From Cryptomeria japonica (lineage: Eukaryota > Streptophyta > Pinopsida > Cupressales > Cupressaceae), in contig NC_081407.1 of NCBI RefSeq assembly GCF_030272615.1, positions 373,324,998 through 373,388,997 of the forward strand: 64,000 nucleotides of DNA, in the 5' to 3' direction. The notes under the pieces are model-generated. The model worked only from the letters and a program-made list of their open reading frames with translations. It ran no database searches and was not told the DNA's origin. Shown here piece after piece: positions 10,115 through 19,590 of the stretch (its first letter is position 1; each line of letters starts with the position of its first letter). Position numbers and translations under genes: made by a program.

Positions 10115-12180
10115 TGACTGGTTTCAGCATCAGATCTTTTATTCGGTTCCTTTTTACGAGTGAGAGACTTGGCGCTCCCTGGTTTGCAGACATCGTTACT
10201 TTGTTCACTGGTAGATCTTGTTTCCGGGTTAATGGTACATATGTAGTGGATAATAGATTCATCGTCTGGGAAAATTGGTATATCATGTATTTCGGGTTCG
10301 TCCCAGTCAACGAGGTCAGGAAAGACAAGCGGTAAGGAATCGTTTGGGGGATCAAGTTCTGCTACTATAAGTGTCAAGACAGAGGTTTCATCGTGATTGG
10401 TCTTGGTTTTAAAGAAGTCGAGGATTTCGTCGAGGTCTTCAATGGTATCATCTTCTGTATAGACTTGTTCATAATGTTTTTGTTCGCTTTCCTTGGCATC
10501 ATAGATATTCTGCAGTCCAAATTCAAGAGGTCTATCTTCTACGTTATGCTCTTCCTGAGAAAGGGATATGGAACTAGTATTGTCAGTGATATCTCTAGTA
10601 GCGTTTGAGCAGCTACCCCATTCATATTCATTGGAATCAGTCTTTGAGGCATCATCCCAGATTCTATCAGTGCTGTAAACAGGTATGTTGTATGGTGACA
10701 ATAGATCTTTGATGATGGATACCAGTTTGATAGTCTTTGTTGATTCGGTGTCGGATCTTGCTTCTACCTTTTGTATAATTTGTTCATAGATTGTGCCTCC
10801 TTGGGGAGGAATAACGGTATCAGGAGATGATTCTACCATTTCTTGAGATATTGGTATTTGAATATGAGCTACTGCTGCAAATATGGCCTTCTTGTGGCTG
10901 AGAAGCTTTTCCTGATGTTTCTTCTATTCTTGACGTTCACGTGCCTTACGGATTGTTTCTGCTGACTCAAATAGTGCTTCCTGCCATGATTCTTCTTTGT
11001 AGTTCTTCTTTTCTTTCCATTGAGGTTTTGGAGTTATGCATGGTGTCTTTCTTAATAAGAAAGTGAGTTTACAACCCAATCCTGTTTTGTCTCTACTGGG
11101 CTGTGAAGGAAGGTCTATGGGCTCAGTGACTTCTTCTTTGCGTTTTCCAATAGGTCCTTTACCGTCATATCCCATTTGTTGCATGATTAAGTAGACCTTT
11201 CCATATAGGTGTGTTGGTAGAACTATGTCCAGAGCAGCTGCTCTGTTATCTTCTTCCTCATCTTTGTATAACCAGCTAAGAATGTCCTTATCTTCTGATT
11301 CATGTGCTAGAGTGCCTAGTTGGATGAAGGTACCATCAAATTTGGTGATGGACTGAGTTACCAGATGCGTTGATGTAGTAGGCAATCCATGAGATCTGGG
11401 TGATGTTGGTAATTTGGACAAAGACATGGGTTCCAAAGAGTATTCTTCCATACCTTGTTCTTTGATTTGCATTTTCTGCTTGAAATCTCCTGGTAATGAT
11501 TCGAGCTTTGATGTTTGTAGATCTGATGTTGAGGATCTCTGCTTTTCCCTATTATGGGGAACCAAACTGTCCTGGGCTGCCCCCATTGCATTACAATGTT
11601 GAAATGGATTGTGATCAGTAGATATGGAGATCTCTTGCCCGTTATAGGGAAATTTGACACACTGGTGATATGTAGAAGGCACTGCTTGCATTTCATGTAT
11701 CCAGGGTCGACCTAATAAAATATTGTAGGTGAGGTATATGGCTAAGACCTAACACATAGTATCCTTTTGCATTGGTCCAACTTGAATGGGTAACATCACG
11801 GTTCCTTTAGATGACCTTTCCTCATCATCATATGCCTTTATGGTAATATTTTTACGGGGATCAATAGACTCCTCTGAGAAGCCTAATGCACGGATAAGTT
11901 TTAAAGTACATATATTAAGTCCAGCTCCTCCATCTATCAATACTCTTTTTACTCGGTGTTTATAAACGATAACTTCAATATGGAGAGGAGTGTTATGCGG
12001 ATGACTTAAGGAAGTATTATCATGCTCTGAGAAGGTGAGATTATGAGGCCCTATCATATGAGCGACCATGGTTTGAAATCTGTCTGTATTCAGATCTTGA
12101 GGTACATTGGTTTCCAATAGCGCTTGTTCCAATATGTCTTTGTGTTTTGGTGACAATTTCAGCAATTTTAGTATAGATAT
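10115..12180 (-). pseudogene. Protease, G-patch-like segment and linker of copy A
   Basis: Follows the gag TAG in the same frame. The retropepsin-like domain has LIDGGAGLNICT (active-site Asp at 11932-11934) and later LLGRPWIHEM. About 200 residues on, MGYDGKGPIGKRK followed by TGLGCK resembles a G-patch, an RNA-binding glycine-rich module reported in some plant retroelement polyproteins; this assignment is moderate. A long acidic linker precedes RT. Lesions relative to copy B: TAG near 11749 (CAA in B), TAG at about 10926 (CAG in B), and a one-base deletion near 10117. Confidence 0.8.
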
Positions 12181-14154
12181 CTAAGCTAGAGTTTTGCGTA
12201 GTTGGCTGACTAAATCATATTGGATTTTTGGTGTAGTGGTTGTTGACGCGGTATGTCCCTTCAAGACATATTTCTGAGCTCTGGTTGTTACATTGATAGA
12301 TTCATGATTATGCTGGTCTCAGATTGTGATGACATTTACATGATGGTCTTCAGCTGATATGTGATTGATGGTGTTATTGTAGATGTGGTTGATATGAGCT
12401 CTGCGTGTATGGTTTGAGGTTGAAGCTCCATCTTTGTTGTAGTTTGGAAGAGGATTTTTAAAGGCTCCATGGTCACCATTCATTTTGAGACCATCTACCA
12501 TTAAATCACCTCGATCAATCATATCCTGAACAATGTTTTTCAATCTCATGCAATCGTTCGTTCGATGACCTTTGTTACGATGAAAGTCACAATAATGTGA
12601 ATCATTCCACCAAGGTGGTTTGATTTGGGGTTCATAGTTGCTGATTGCAGGTAAAGAGAGAATCTTGTTCGCCAGGAGCTCTCTGAATGCTAATTCTAGT
12701 GATTGTCCCAGTGGTGTGAAGACACGCTTCTGGAAATTGTTAGTGCTGTCGCACGAATTGTTATTAGGTCCTTGATTCGTGGTTTTGTTTTGAGTATCGT
12801 TGGGGTTGTTTGTGTTGGTTTGACCTTGATTGGTATTCGGTGCATATGTGTTAGCGTTTGGATTAGCACCTTTAGGATTTTTCGTAGCTTGAGGATTTCC
12901 GGATAATGCGAGCACTGGTTGTTTGGATTTTGGATCATGCGATTCATTGTTGCCTTCGTTTTTGTTTCGAGTCCAGAATCGAGACTTGTCTAAGTTGTTG
13001 TTGTTTTGGTTATTGTAGTTTGATGAATTTGTTCCTTCTTTGAAGAATTTGAGTGTTCCCTTTTTGACACATGCCTCTTCTACTTGAATGCCGTTTTTGA
13101 TTAATTTAGCGAAAGACGGTATGCATTGGAGTTTGAGCCTGTAACTCATCTCACCATTCAAGTTGTCGATGAAAATTTCCATTTTCTCCTTTTCAGGAAT
13201 GTCGCGAGGATATCGTGACACCATACGTTGCCAGCATTGAAGGAATATCATGAATGTTTCATTATTCTTTTGTTTGGTGTTGCAGACGTCTAGCATGGTT
13301 ATAGCATGTCAGATGTTGTAGGAATATTGTGTTATGAACTTGTTAACCAATTCATCAAACGATTTGACAGGCGGTGTAATTTTGGATAACCATTCCATTG
13401 TTTGTCCTCCCAAGCTTCTGGGGAACAACCTCATCAGATAGGTGTCATCATGAGCAAATTCAAGACTCATGGTACAAAATTCTTTGACATGATCACGGGG
13501 ATCGCTTTTCCCATCGTACTTGTCAAATTTAGGTACGTCTGAGTTTGGAGGAAAAGGGATCATGTGCAATCTTTTGTCAAAGGGATAAGGAAAAATTTCG
13601 TTTAAAGAGTACCGCACTGCTATCCCTTGTTGGATGTCTTGCATTTGTCTTTGTAATATTTGCATTTGTTGAGTGAGGGCAACCAAAGGCGCATTGTTTT
13701 GCCGAGGGAAAAGTTCTTCCCTAGTATTGATCCGGGGTTGAAACAGTGTATGGAATGGTATGTTTTGCTCGGGAATGTTTTGTCTTGGTGTATGTTATTC
13801 TGGTATGTTTTGATCGGGGATATCTTGCTCAGGGTCGCGTGCTTCCCCTTCCCGTTGTCGTTCTTGATATTCGTAATGTTGAGGTCCTATTCTAAACACA
13901 TATGCGTCAAGGTTTTTAGGGAGTTTGACTCCTTTACTTGTGAGCATGAGTAAGTATTTTTCTTTGTCATTTTCCATGAGCCTTTCTACAAGCTTTTGGA
14001 ATGAAGCACTTTCTTGGCATTCCTGAAGAAGCTCTTCAGAAATTTCAGTATCCTCTAGGTGTGGACCTTCAAAAGGATTTGATAACCTTTGATTCATACT
14101 AGATTCTACTTGTGTCTCGCTTTGTTGGTTTTGTTGAGAGCGAGTAACAGGCAT
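12181..14154 (-). pseudogene. gag of copy A
   Basis: Starts MPVTRSQQNQQ one base after the ORF1 stop and runs exactly 657 codons to TAG 12183-12181, the same length as copy B. The capsid-like retrotransposon gag domain is at residues of about 165-330 (KFDKYDGKSDPRDH, FPRSLGGQTMEWL). An Asn/Gln-rich stretch follows, then a variant zinc knuckle CDFHRNKGHRTNDC (C-x2-H-x4-H-x4-C), a form common in Tat/Athila elements. Stops unique to this copy are near 13793 (CAA to TAA), 13307 and 12317. Gag would form the particle that packages the RNA. Confidence 0.88.
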
Positions 14155-14155
14155 T

Positions 14156-14542
14156 TTAGTAGAAACTTTCAGTGATGAAGGGGGCAAAATCCTCTTTGAT
14201 ATGTTGCTCGGGGGTTGGTGGTTCAGGTCAGGGTGTGTTATAAGTGATACACTCGTCGGACAAGAATGTCGGATTGATCTTTCCTCCACGGTTTATGATT
14301 TGATTAAAAGCAGATTTTCGACAATATGCCCTAGTCTTTAAAGGCTCTTTGTCAAATTCGTTGGATTTGTTTTGGATATAAAGTTTGATGTGATGAAGGA
14401 ATACTCGATGAGATTTGAAGAGTTGACGATTGATGTATAAAAACTTGTTTCTCTTGATAAATTTGGAAAAACTAGGTTGTTGTTTCTTCAACGTGATGTT
14501 ACGATAAAGATTCTTTCTTCTCAGAATATGGGGATTAGTCAT
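14156..14542 (-). pseudogene. ORF1, basic protein encoded upstream of gag (copy A)
   Basis: Begins MTNPHILRRKN and is 387 nt to the TAA, identical in length to copy B. The product is Lys/Arg/Asn-rich with no recognised domain. The stop TAA is followed by one base and then the gag ATG (TAA-A-ATG), so gag may depend on reinitiation. Ogre-type elements are known to carry an extra ORF before gag; this position matches. One TGA near 14228 (CGA in copy B) interrupts this copy. Confidence 0.65.
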
Positions 14543-15004
14543 GCATAAGTGATCAATGGTTTCCTTTGAATTGTTTTGGATTTAGTTGATCTTGTTTTGT
14601 AAATTCAAGTTTTACTTTTATCAAAGTGAAGGTTTAGATGCCCCTTCACGACAAAGCGTGTCAAATGATATGGATAAAGTCTCCCGATATAGAAACTTGA
14701 TTTGACAACCTGAGGTTTTAAACAAGTGTTTTTGAGATGAAATCTGTGAGATGATAAAGGATCCTTTTGATACTTGTGATGATGTTTTCGGATTTTGATA
14801 GGATAGATATGTTTTATCGTGTGATCAGTTTTGGATTTTTACAACGTTTGTTTGACACAAATTTTGCTCAAGAAATAGTTTTTACAGCTTTGTTTTCGCT
14901 ACTCTGTTTTGATGAAAAATGATGCTGATGAAAAGAGGCTTCCAAAGATGTTTTCAAAATTTTCAAAATTCCTCACTGTTTTGCCCCTTGTTTTTTGGTT
15001 TTTG

Positions 15005-15352
15005 TCACACGCTAAAACAAAGACAAGATGCACTATCATATTTACTCCACGCGCTAAAAGAACGACCACACGCGCTAGGTTGCCCCCTGCCACGCGCTAA
15101 AGTTTTCGACTATTTAAAATTTGTTTTCTGCCTGGCTCAAAAGGTTTGCGCTAGTATGGGTCTGTGACGCGCTAACTGTTAAACCTTGCGCTCTAAAGTT
15201 TGACTCCTACGCGCTAGGCTGATTCTCCAACGCGCTAAGTTGTTTTCCAGATGCGCTAACTGTTTTGAAATTTTGGATAAAACACTACTGTTTTGACTGG
15301 ACGCGCTAACTTTACGTTTTGATGCGCTAACAAATGTACCCAATGCGCTAAA
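15005..15352. repeat. GCGCTA array B with 21-bp phasing (copy A leader)
   Basis: Plus-strand cores start at 15051, 15072, 15094, 15148, 15169, 15188 (variant), 15211, 15232, 15253, 15303, 15324 and 15345. Most steps are exactly 21 bp. In element sense the core reads TAGCGC, opposite to the array in the 3' region. The counterpart in copy B is 45572-45960. Confidence 0.88.
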
Positions 15353-15419
15353 CTACCCTGATTTTTCCTTTGGTTGGTTTTTTGCAATTTTTGGATTTGA
15401 TTGTGAATTTTTCAGTCTT

Positions 15420-15447
15420 GATGGATGATTTTCTGAAGTAGTAAATG
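15420..15447. repeat. 5' arm of the 28-nt inverted repeat (copy A)
   Basis: Starts GATGGATGATTTTCTGAAGT. Its reverse complement matches 6213-6240 with one mismatch. It lies about 70 bp beyond the array B edge at 15345. Confidence 0.9.
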
Positions 15448-16860
15448 CAAGCACGACACAAAAAAGATAACCATTTTGCTTAATCTAACAAAAAGTGTAT
15501 GTTCTGTGAAGATGTGTTCAAATCCCTAATGTTTTAACGGGTTTGGATACAAATTATACACACCAAGAAGATTCTTTATTCAAAGGTCATAAATAACATC
15601 ATAGCCCACTAGTCTCGATACTCCGTCAGCTCAAACAGCCGTGTCACCCCCTAGAGGGCGCCCGTTTTTTTGCCTTTTGCTAGAAATTAACTCAAAGTGA
15701 ATCGCTTCACAATCGACTAGTTATTTTGGGAGATATATGGTGAGTAATCTTGGGGGCAGATTCTTCCCCACCCTTGCACTATGATGTTATAAATATTTGG
15801 TTACTGACTCGGCTCAAGGTTTCTATTTTTATGGTTTGTAATCAGGCTTCCTGTTCGGCCGTCAGTGATAAACTCCCTCAGGAGGCTTCCCAACCTTTAG
15901 AACAAAGGTTTTACGTATCTCAAGGATATTGGGGGAAGGCTAATCGCTGCGCGCAACCGTTGAAAAGGACTTTCGTCACTTTCCACTTTTGATTATAGTG
16001 GGTTGGAACACTTGGCATCAAAGTCGTTCCCCACTTAGGTCGTTTCCTTCATATCGGCCATAAATGGCTTTAAGAGTTGATTCCAACTCCTTGGGAAGGC
16101 AGGTCTGCTAAAGGATTTATTGCTTGAAGTAAAGAAAGTTTTTAAGAGTGGTCTGGATTTTTGATCACCCAGTTAAGGGGAGAGCATATTCCTTCCACTT
16201 TCGAGACAAGGAAAATAATTTTTTCTTTTTAGCTTTCAAGACAAATGATTTGTTAATTTCTACTGGGAGATATTGCTCCAAAAAGCATGGTGTTAATTTT
16301 ACTTTCCCCAAATCAGTGATTATTTAATCTAGGAAAAATAATTGAGTCAACAAAAAAAAAATTCGATTTGGTCAACAAAAAAAAATCGGTAAGCAAAAGG
16401 GGAATAACTTCCCTCTTTGATTGCAACAAAATTTTTTAGGTGAGGTTCTTTCCTTTGCAAAAATTTGAAATGAATCCTTTTATATACCAAAGGATGGTGA
16501 GGTTCTTTTTATAGCTACTTTTGCAAAAAGGAAGGTTTGTATGGTTCTTTTTAAAGCCCAAAATAAAATTTTCTCCTATGAAAGCAAGAAATTTTTTGAT
16601 TTGTGGTTCTTTTTATAGCCCAAAAACAAGGGAGTTCAATTTTAAGAATGAAAGAAGTTCAAAATTTTAAACTAACTTAACCAAGTTAGTGAAAATTCTA
16701 ACTATCTTAATAATCTTAAAACTAAGCTTCCATCTACAATAAAATTGTTAGAATCCAGCCAAAGAACAAGCCAAAAACGTTAGATGATGGGTGGACTTCA
16801 ACACGTCTAAATTTTACCCTTGGTTACAGATTTTAAATTTTTTTTTTATTTCTGTCTGTT

Positions 16861-17140
16861 TATGATGCGCTACAGAACAAACTGTACGCGCTACAAAATA
16901 ATAGTGATGCGCTAAAATAATTCAGTGATGCGCTACGCTGTTTTCGGGATGCGCTACTCTGTGTTTTGAAAGCGCTGCTCTGTTTTTCTCCCGTGCTGAG
17001 ACCTACAGGAAAAGTTTAGTATTGTGATGCGTTAATAAACAGACTTCACGCGCTAGATGATGGACCCAACGTACTGAACAGTAAACCGGATGCGCTAGGC
17101 TGTTGACCAGATGCGCTAGGGAATGCTTCCCATGTGCCGA
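16861..17140. repeat. GCGCTA array A with exact 21-bp phasing (copy A leader)
   Basis: Cores at 16867, 16888, 16909, 16930, 16951, 16972 and 16993 (variant) are exactly 21 bp apart. After a gap, 17029, 17050, 17071 (variant), 17092, 17113 and 17134 (variant) resume the same step. The eight-base core ATGCGCTA is far better kept than the remaining 13 bases. Copy B lacks this array because of its 5' truncation. Confidence 0.9.
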
Positions 17141-17205
17141 TTCTCGTTTCCCGCGGACCTGCAAAAGTGGTTAAATTTAAAAACCAATTTGATATATAGG
17201 GTAAT

Positions 17206-17223
17206 GCCCCACAGTGGGCGCTA
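17206..17223 (-). other. Probable tRNA primer-binding site of copy A
   Basis: In element sense, four bases after the 5' LTR end, the sequence reads TAGCGCCCACTGTGGGGC. It resembles the TGGCGCCCA-type primer sites of plant Ty3/gypsy elements with the third-base class TGG changed to TAG. The tRNA identity is not settled. Confidence 0.5.
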
Positions 17224-17227
17224 GAAA

Positions 17228-18661
17228 TGTATGCGGGAAAAGCGGGCCTATAGAACTCAATATGTGAAAAATGGAGCTCTAGGGAGCCTTGCTCACACAC
17301 CCACAGGACTTCTTGGTGCAAGCTATGGAGTCATGAAGTATGGCTCAGCTTCCCAAGGATGGTTCCATGGTTCTCCATCTTGCATAGTCCTTCAAACCAA
17401 TGTTTTTGCTCTCAGATCACTGAGCAAAATGGTTTAGGGATGACAAATGCAAGAACGAGGGATGCTTTTGTTGATTTTAAGATGAGATGCATCCTAAGTT
17501 ATGCATGATGCTACAAATGCAATAAACTAGCTATAAGATGACAAGGTTAGCAAACAAGACTATCCTAGCATACTATATTAGTTTATGATTTTAGCTAAAT
17601 GATAAGGAACATACTCTAAATTTGCATATTTTAGATTAATTCCTATTTAAAAGAGAAGCTAAATGATGAACATATAAAATATGAAAGCTTGAATGGATTT
17701 GAGTATAAGTGTGATGCTAAAGACTTGGATGATCTGAAAATGGAGGGATGAGAGCTCTATTTATAGCAAAAATAGGGCAATGGATGACCAGGATTGAAAG
17801 AGGCAATCAAGGGCTAAGTTTGAAAGTTGTCAATCCATGTTTACAATTGGCACCAATGAAATGGTGACAATTGTCAACATAAGACTGGGTTGAGAGGAGA
17901 GGTAGGAAGCATTAAATGCTTGAGAAGACCTCATGGTTACCCTAGAGGTTAAGGGTTAAGGTTAAGTTAAGATTACCCATTGGATAAAGATTTTACCCAA
18001 AGGATAAAATCTTGTGCAAAGGTTTTAAGGATAACCATGGTCAAAGCAACAAATGCTTGATGATACCCTTGGGTTACATGGAGGTTGAGTTTATGGAAAT
18101 TCTTTAACCATGTAAGAAGGTTGAGTTAACCATTAATGGTTATGAAGACTTTGGGGACAAATTTGTAAGAGTCCTTCCAAATTTGAATGGATAAAGGCTT
18201 TAATCCATTTTGAAGACTTTACTCCAAATTTGAGAAGTGACCTCCTCAAATTTAGGGAAAAGGGATAATGGATGGGTTTGGGTTAATTAATTAGGTTTAG
18301 AAGAATCTAGAAGAGGTTAGAAAGAGGTTTAGGATGCAAGTGGGAGGTGTAGGATTTTGCAAGTGGGTGAGGGAAAATAGGTTTTAATTGAATTTAATTC
18401 AATTTGGTTGCAATTAAATAAATTAGATTTATTTAATTTAGGATAACTATTTTAATTAAATTTGAATTTAATTAAAAAGTGGACAGGGGCTTTAATTGAA
18501 TAAAATGAATTTATCCTATTAAATGGTATAGTGAATTTAATTGAGTAATTTACTTAATTAAATAGAGGAATGCGGGTAATTTAATTAAATTGGATTTAAT
18601 TAAACAGAGAAATGAACATAAAATATTCATTTAGGAATATGGTCATTTTTATACGTCTACA
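17228..18661 (-). repeat. 5' LTR of copy A
   Basis: A 1434-bp repeat, TGTAGACG...GCATACA in element sense, ending against the GTTAT duplication. The first 405 bp in element sense (18661-18257) are identical to the other LTR. A TATA box lies about 900 bp in, so U3 is long and R-U5 is about 500 bp. Confidence 0.95.
17758..17765 (-). promoter_or_regulatory. LTR promoter TATA box of copy A
   Basis: GCTATAAATAGAG in element sense inside the 5' LTR, the likely core promoter for the genomic RNA. The same box is at 61119-61126 in copy B's 3' LTR. Confidence 0.6.
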
Positions 18662-18669
18662 GTTATAAC

Positions 18670-19590
18670 TAGTACCATCATAGAAAGATCACGCTAAATA
18701 GACTTCCATGACCTCCTTAATAACATATGAGATGCATCCATAAGTGTGATGTCATATAGTAGCTCATCATGGTAGTTCCCAATATTGAACTTTACTAAAC
18801 ATTTCTCATTGACCAAATCTTTGTGGTCCTTTTGCAAACATGCAATCCTATATGGATGTTGGTGCTTCATCATTTCCAAATACAACTTCCTAAGCATCTC
18901 TTCTGAAACTAGTTTATCTATACTTCCACTATCAATAATCACATCACAACACTTGCCCCTTGATTTACCCCTTGTTCAAAATAAACTCTTTCTCTAAATT
19001 GGTTCCTTTTCTTCATTTTGCAAGGCTCTCCTAATAACAAGAGTCTCTCCTCTCTATGTATCTTCACAATGCTCAAATTCAATATATTAATTTACGTGTG
19101 CAACACGTGTATTACTTTTAGGTCTTCTATTTTTCCTTGCTTGATGTTGCAGACACTCATATGCTTGATGTCCTTCTTATACACATTGAAAATAGGCTCC
19201 ATGAAAGCCTTCGCTTCTACATCCTCATCGAGGTCTTGCTCTCCCTCCTTGTTCTTTATTATTTTTGTCACAAGGATGGTATGCATTGTCTCCTTTCTAG
19301 TTTTGACCGGTACTAGCTTCTTCATTCTTCTTTTGATCTTTGTTTTGGCCTCCATAGGATCTTTCACTAGTGCAAGTCCACCATGTCCTCTTCCTCTTTG
19401 CTTGCTTTCAATATTGAATTCAACTTCTCATTTACATTCAAAGAAAATTGATAATCTTCAATAGTAGTCACTCTAAAACAACTTAGCTCCTCTTAGATAC
19501 TTGGCTTCAACCCATTCAAGCATCCATTTAGCATTTTTCCTAGCTTTGAGGGATTCAATATCTCCAACCCCATTAACAGTTTTTTTTTAA
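18670..19590 (-). pseudogene. Decayed gag-protease remnant of another Ty3/gypsy element
   Basis: Near 19540-19390 one frame gives LNGLKPSI, EELSCFRVTTIEDYQFSL and NEKLNS, the end of a capsid domain as in chromoviruses. At 18942-18694 a retropepsin reads IIDSGSIDKLVSEEMLRKL (active-site DSG) ending in LLRRSWKSI, where an intact protein would have LLGRPW. Frames between are broken by stops and shifts, and no RT is present. Copy A is inserted at its protease end, right after the LLGRPW equivalent. Confidence 0.7.

Larger units (their letters stand above)
14543..17227 (-). other. Leader of copy A
   Basis: About 2.7 kb between the 5' LTR and ORF1. It holds the primer site, two 21-bp-phased GCGCTA arrays, the 5' arm of the 28-nt inverted repeat and a conserved non-coding block (15600-16010) that is also in copy B at 44918-45330. 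No sense coding region is supported. Confidence 0.7.
240..18661 (-). mobile_element. Full-length Tat-lineage Ty3/gypsy LTR retrotransposon (copy A)
   Basis: An 18.4-kb element reading right to left. It is bounded by two near-identical LTRs that begin TGTAGACG and end GCATACA in element sense, and flanked by the perfect 5-bp duplication GTTAT (235-239 and 18662-18666), so both ends are certain. Order in element sense: 5' LTR, primer site, repeat-rich leader, small ORF1, gag, protease, G-patch-like segment, RT, RNase H, second RNase H, integrase, long 3' region with an antisense PMD gene, polypurine tract, 3' LTR. The second RNase H, ORF1, size and lack of a chromodomain point to the Tat/Ogre branch; that is family knowledge. 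Gag-pol has several nonsense changes and at least two frameshifts, so the copy is not expected to move alone. A second copy lies inverted at 44918-61654. Confidence 0.95.

Noticed and set aside
15750-15992. 80-codon open frame antisense in the leader, similar to 44934-45182 in copy B
   Set aside because: There is no ATG start in copy A, no domain and a low-complexity surrounding. Similarity is expected because the two copies are related at DNA level.
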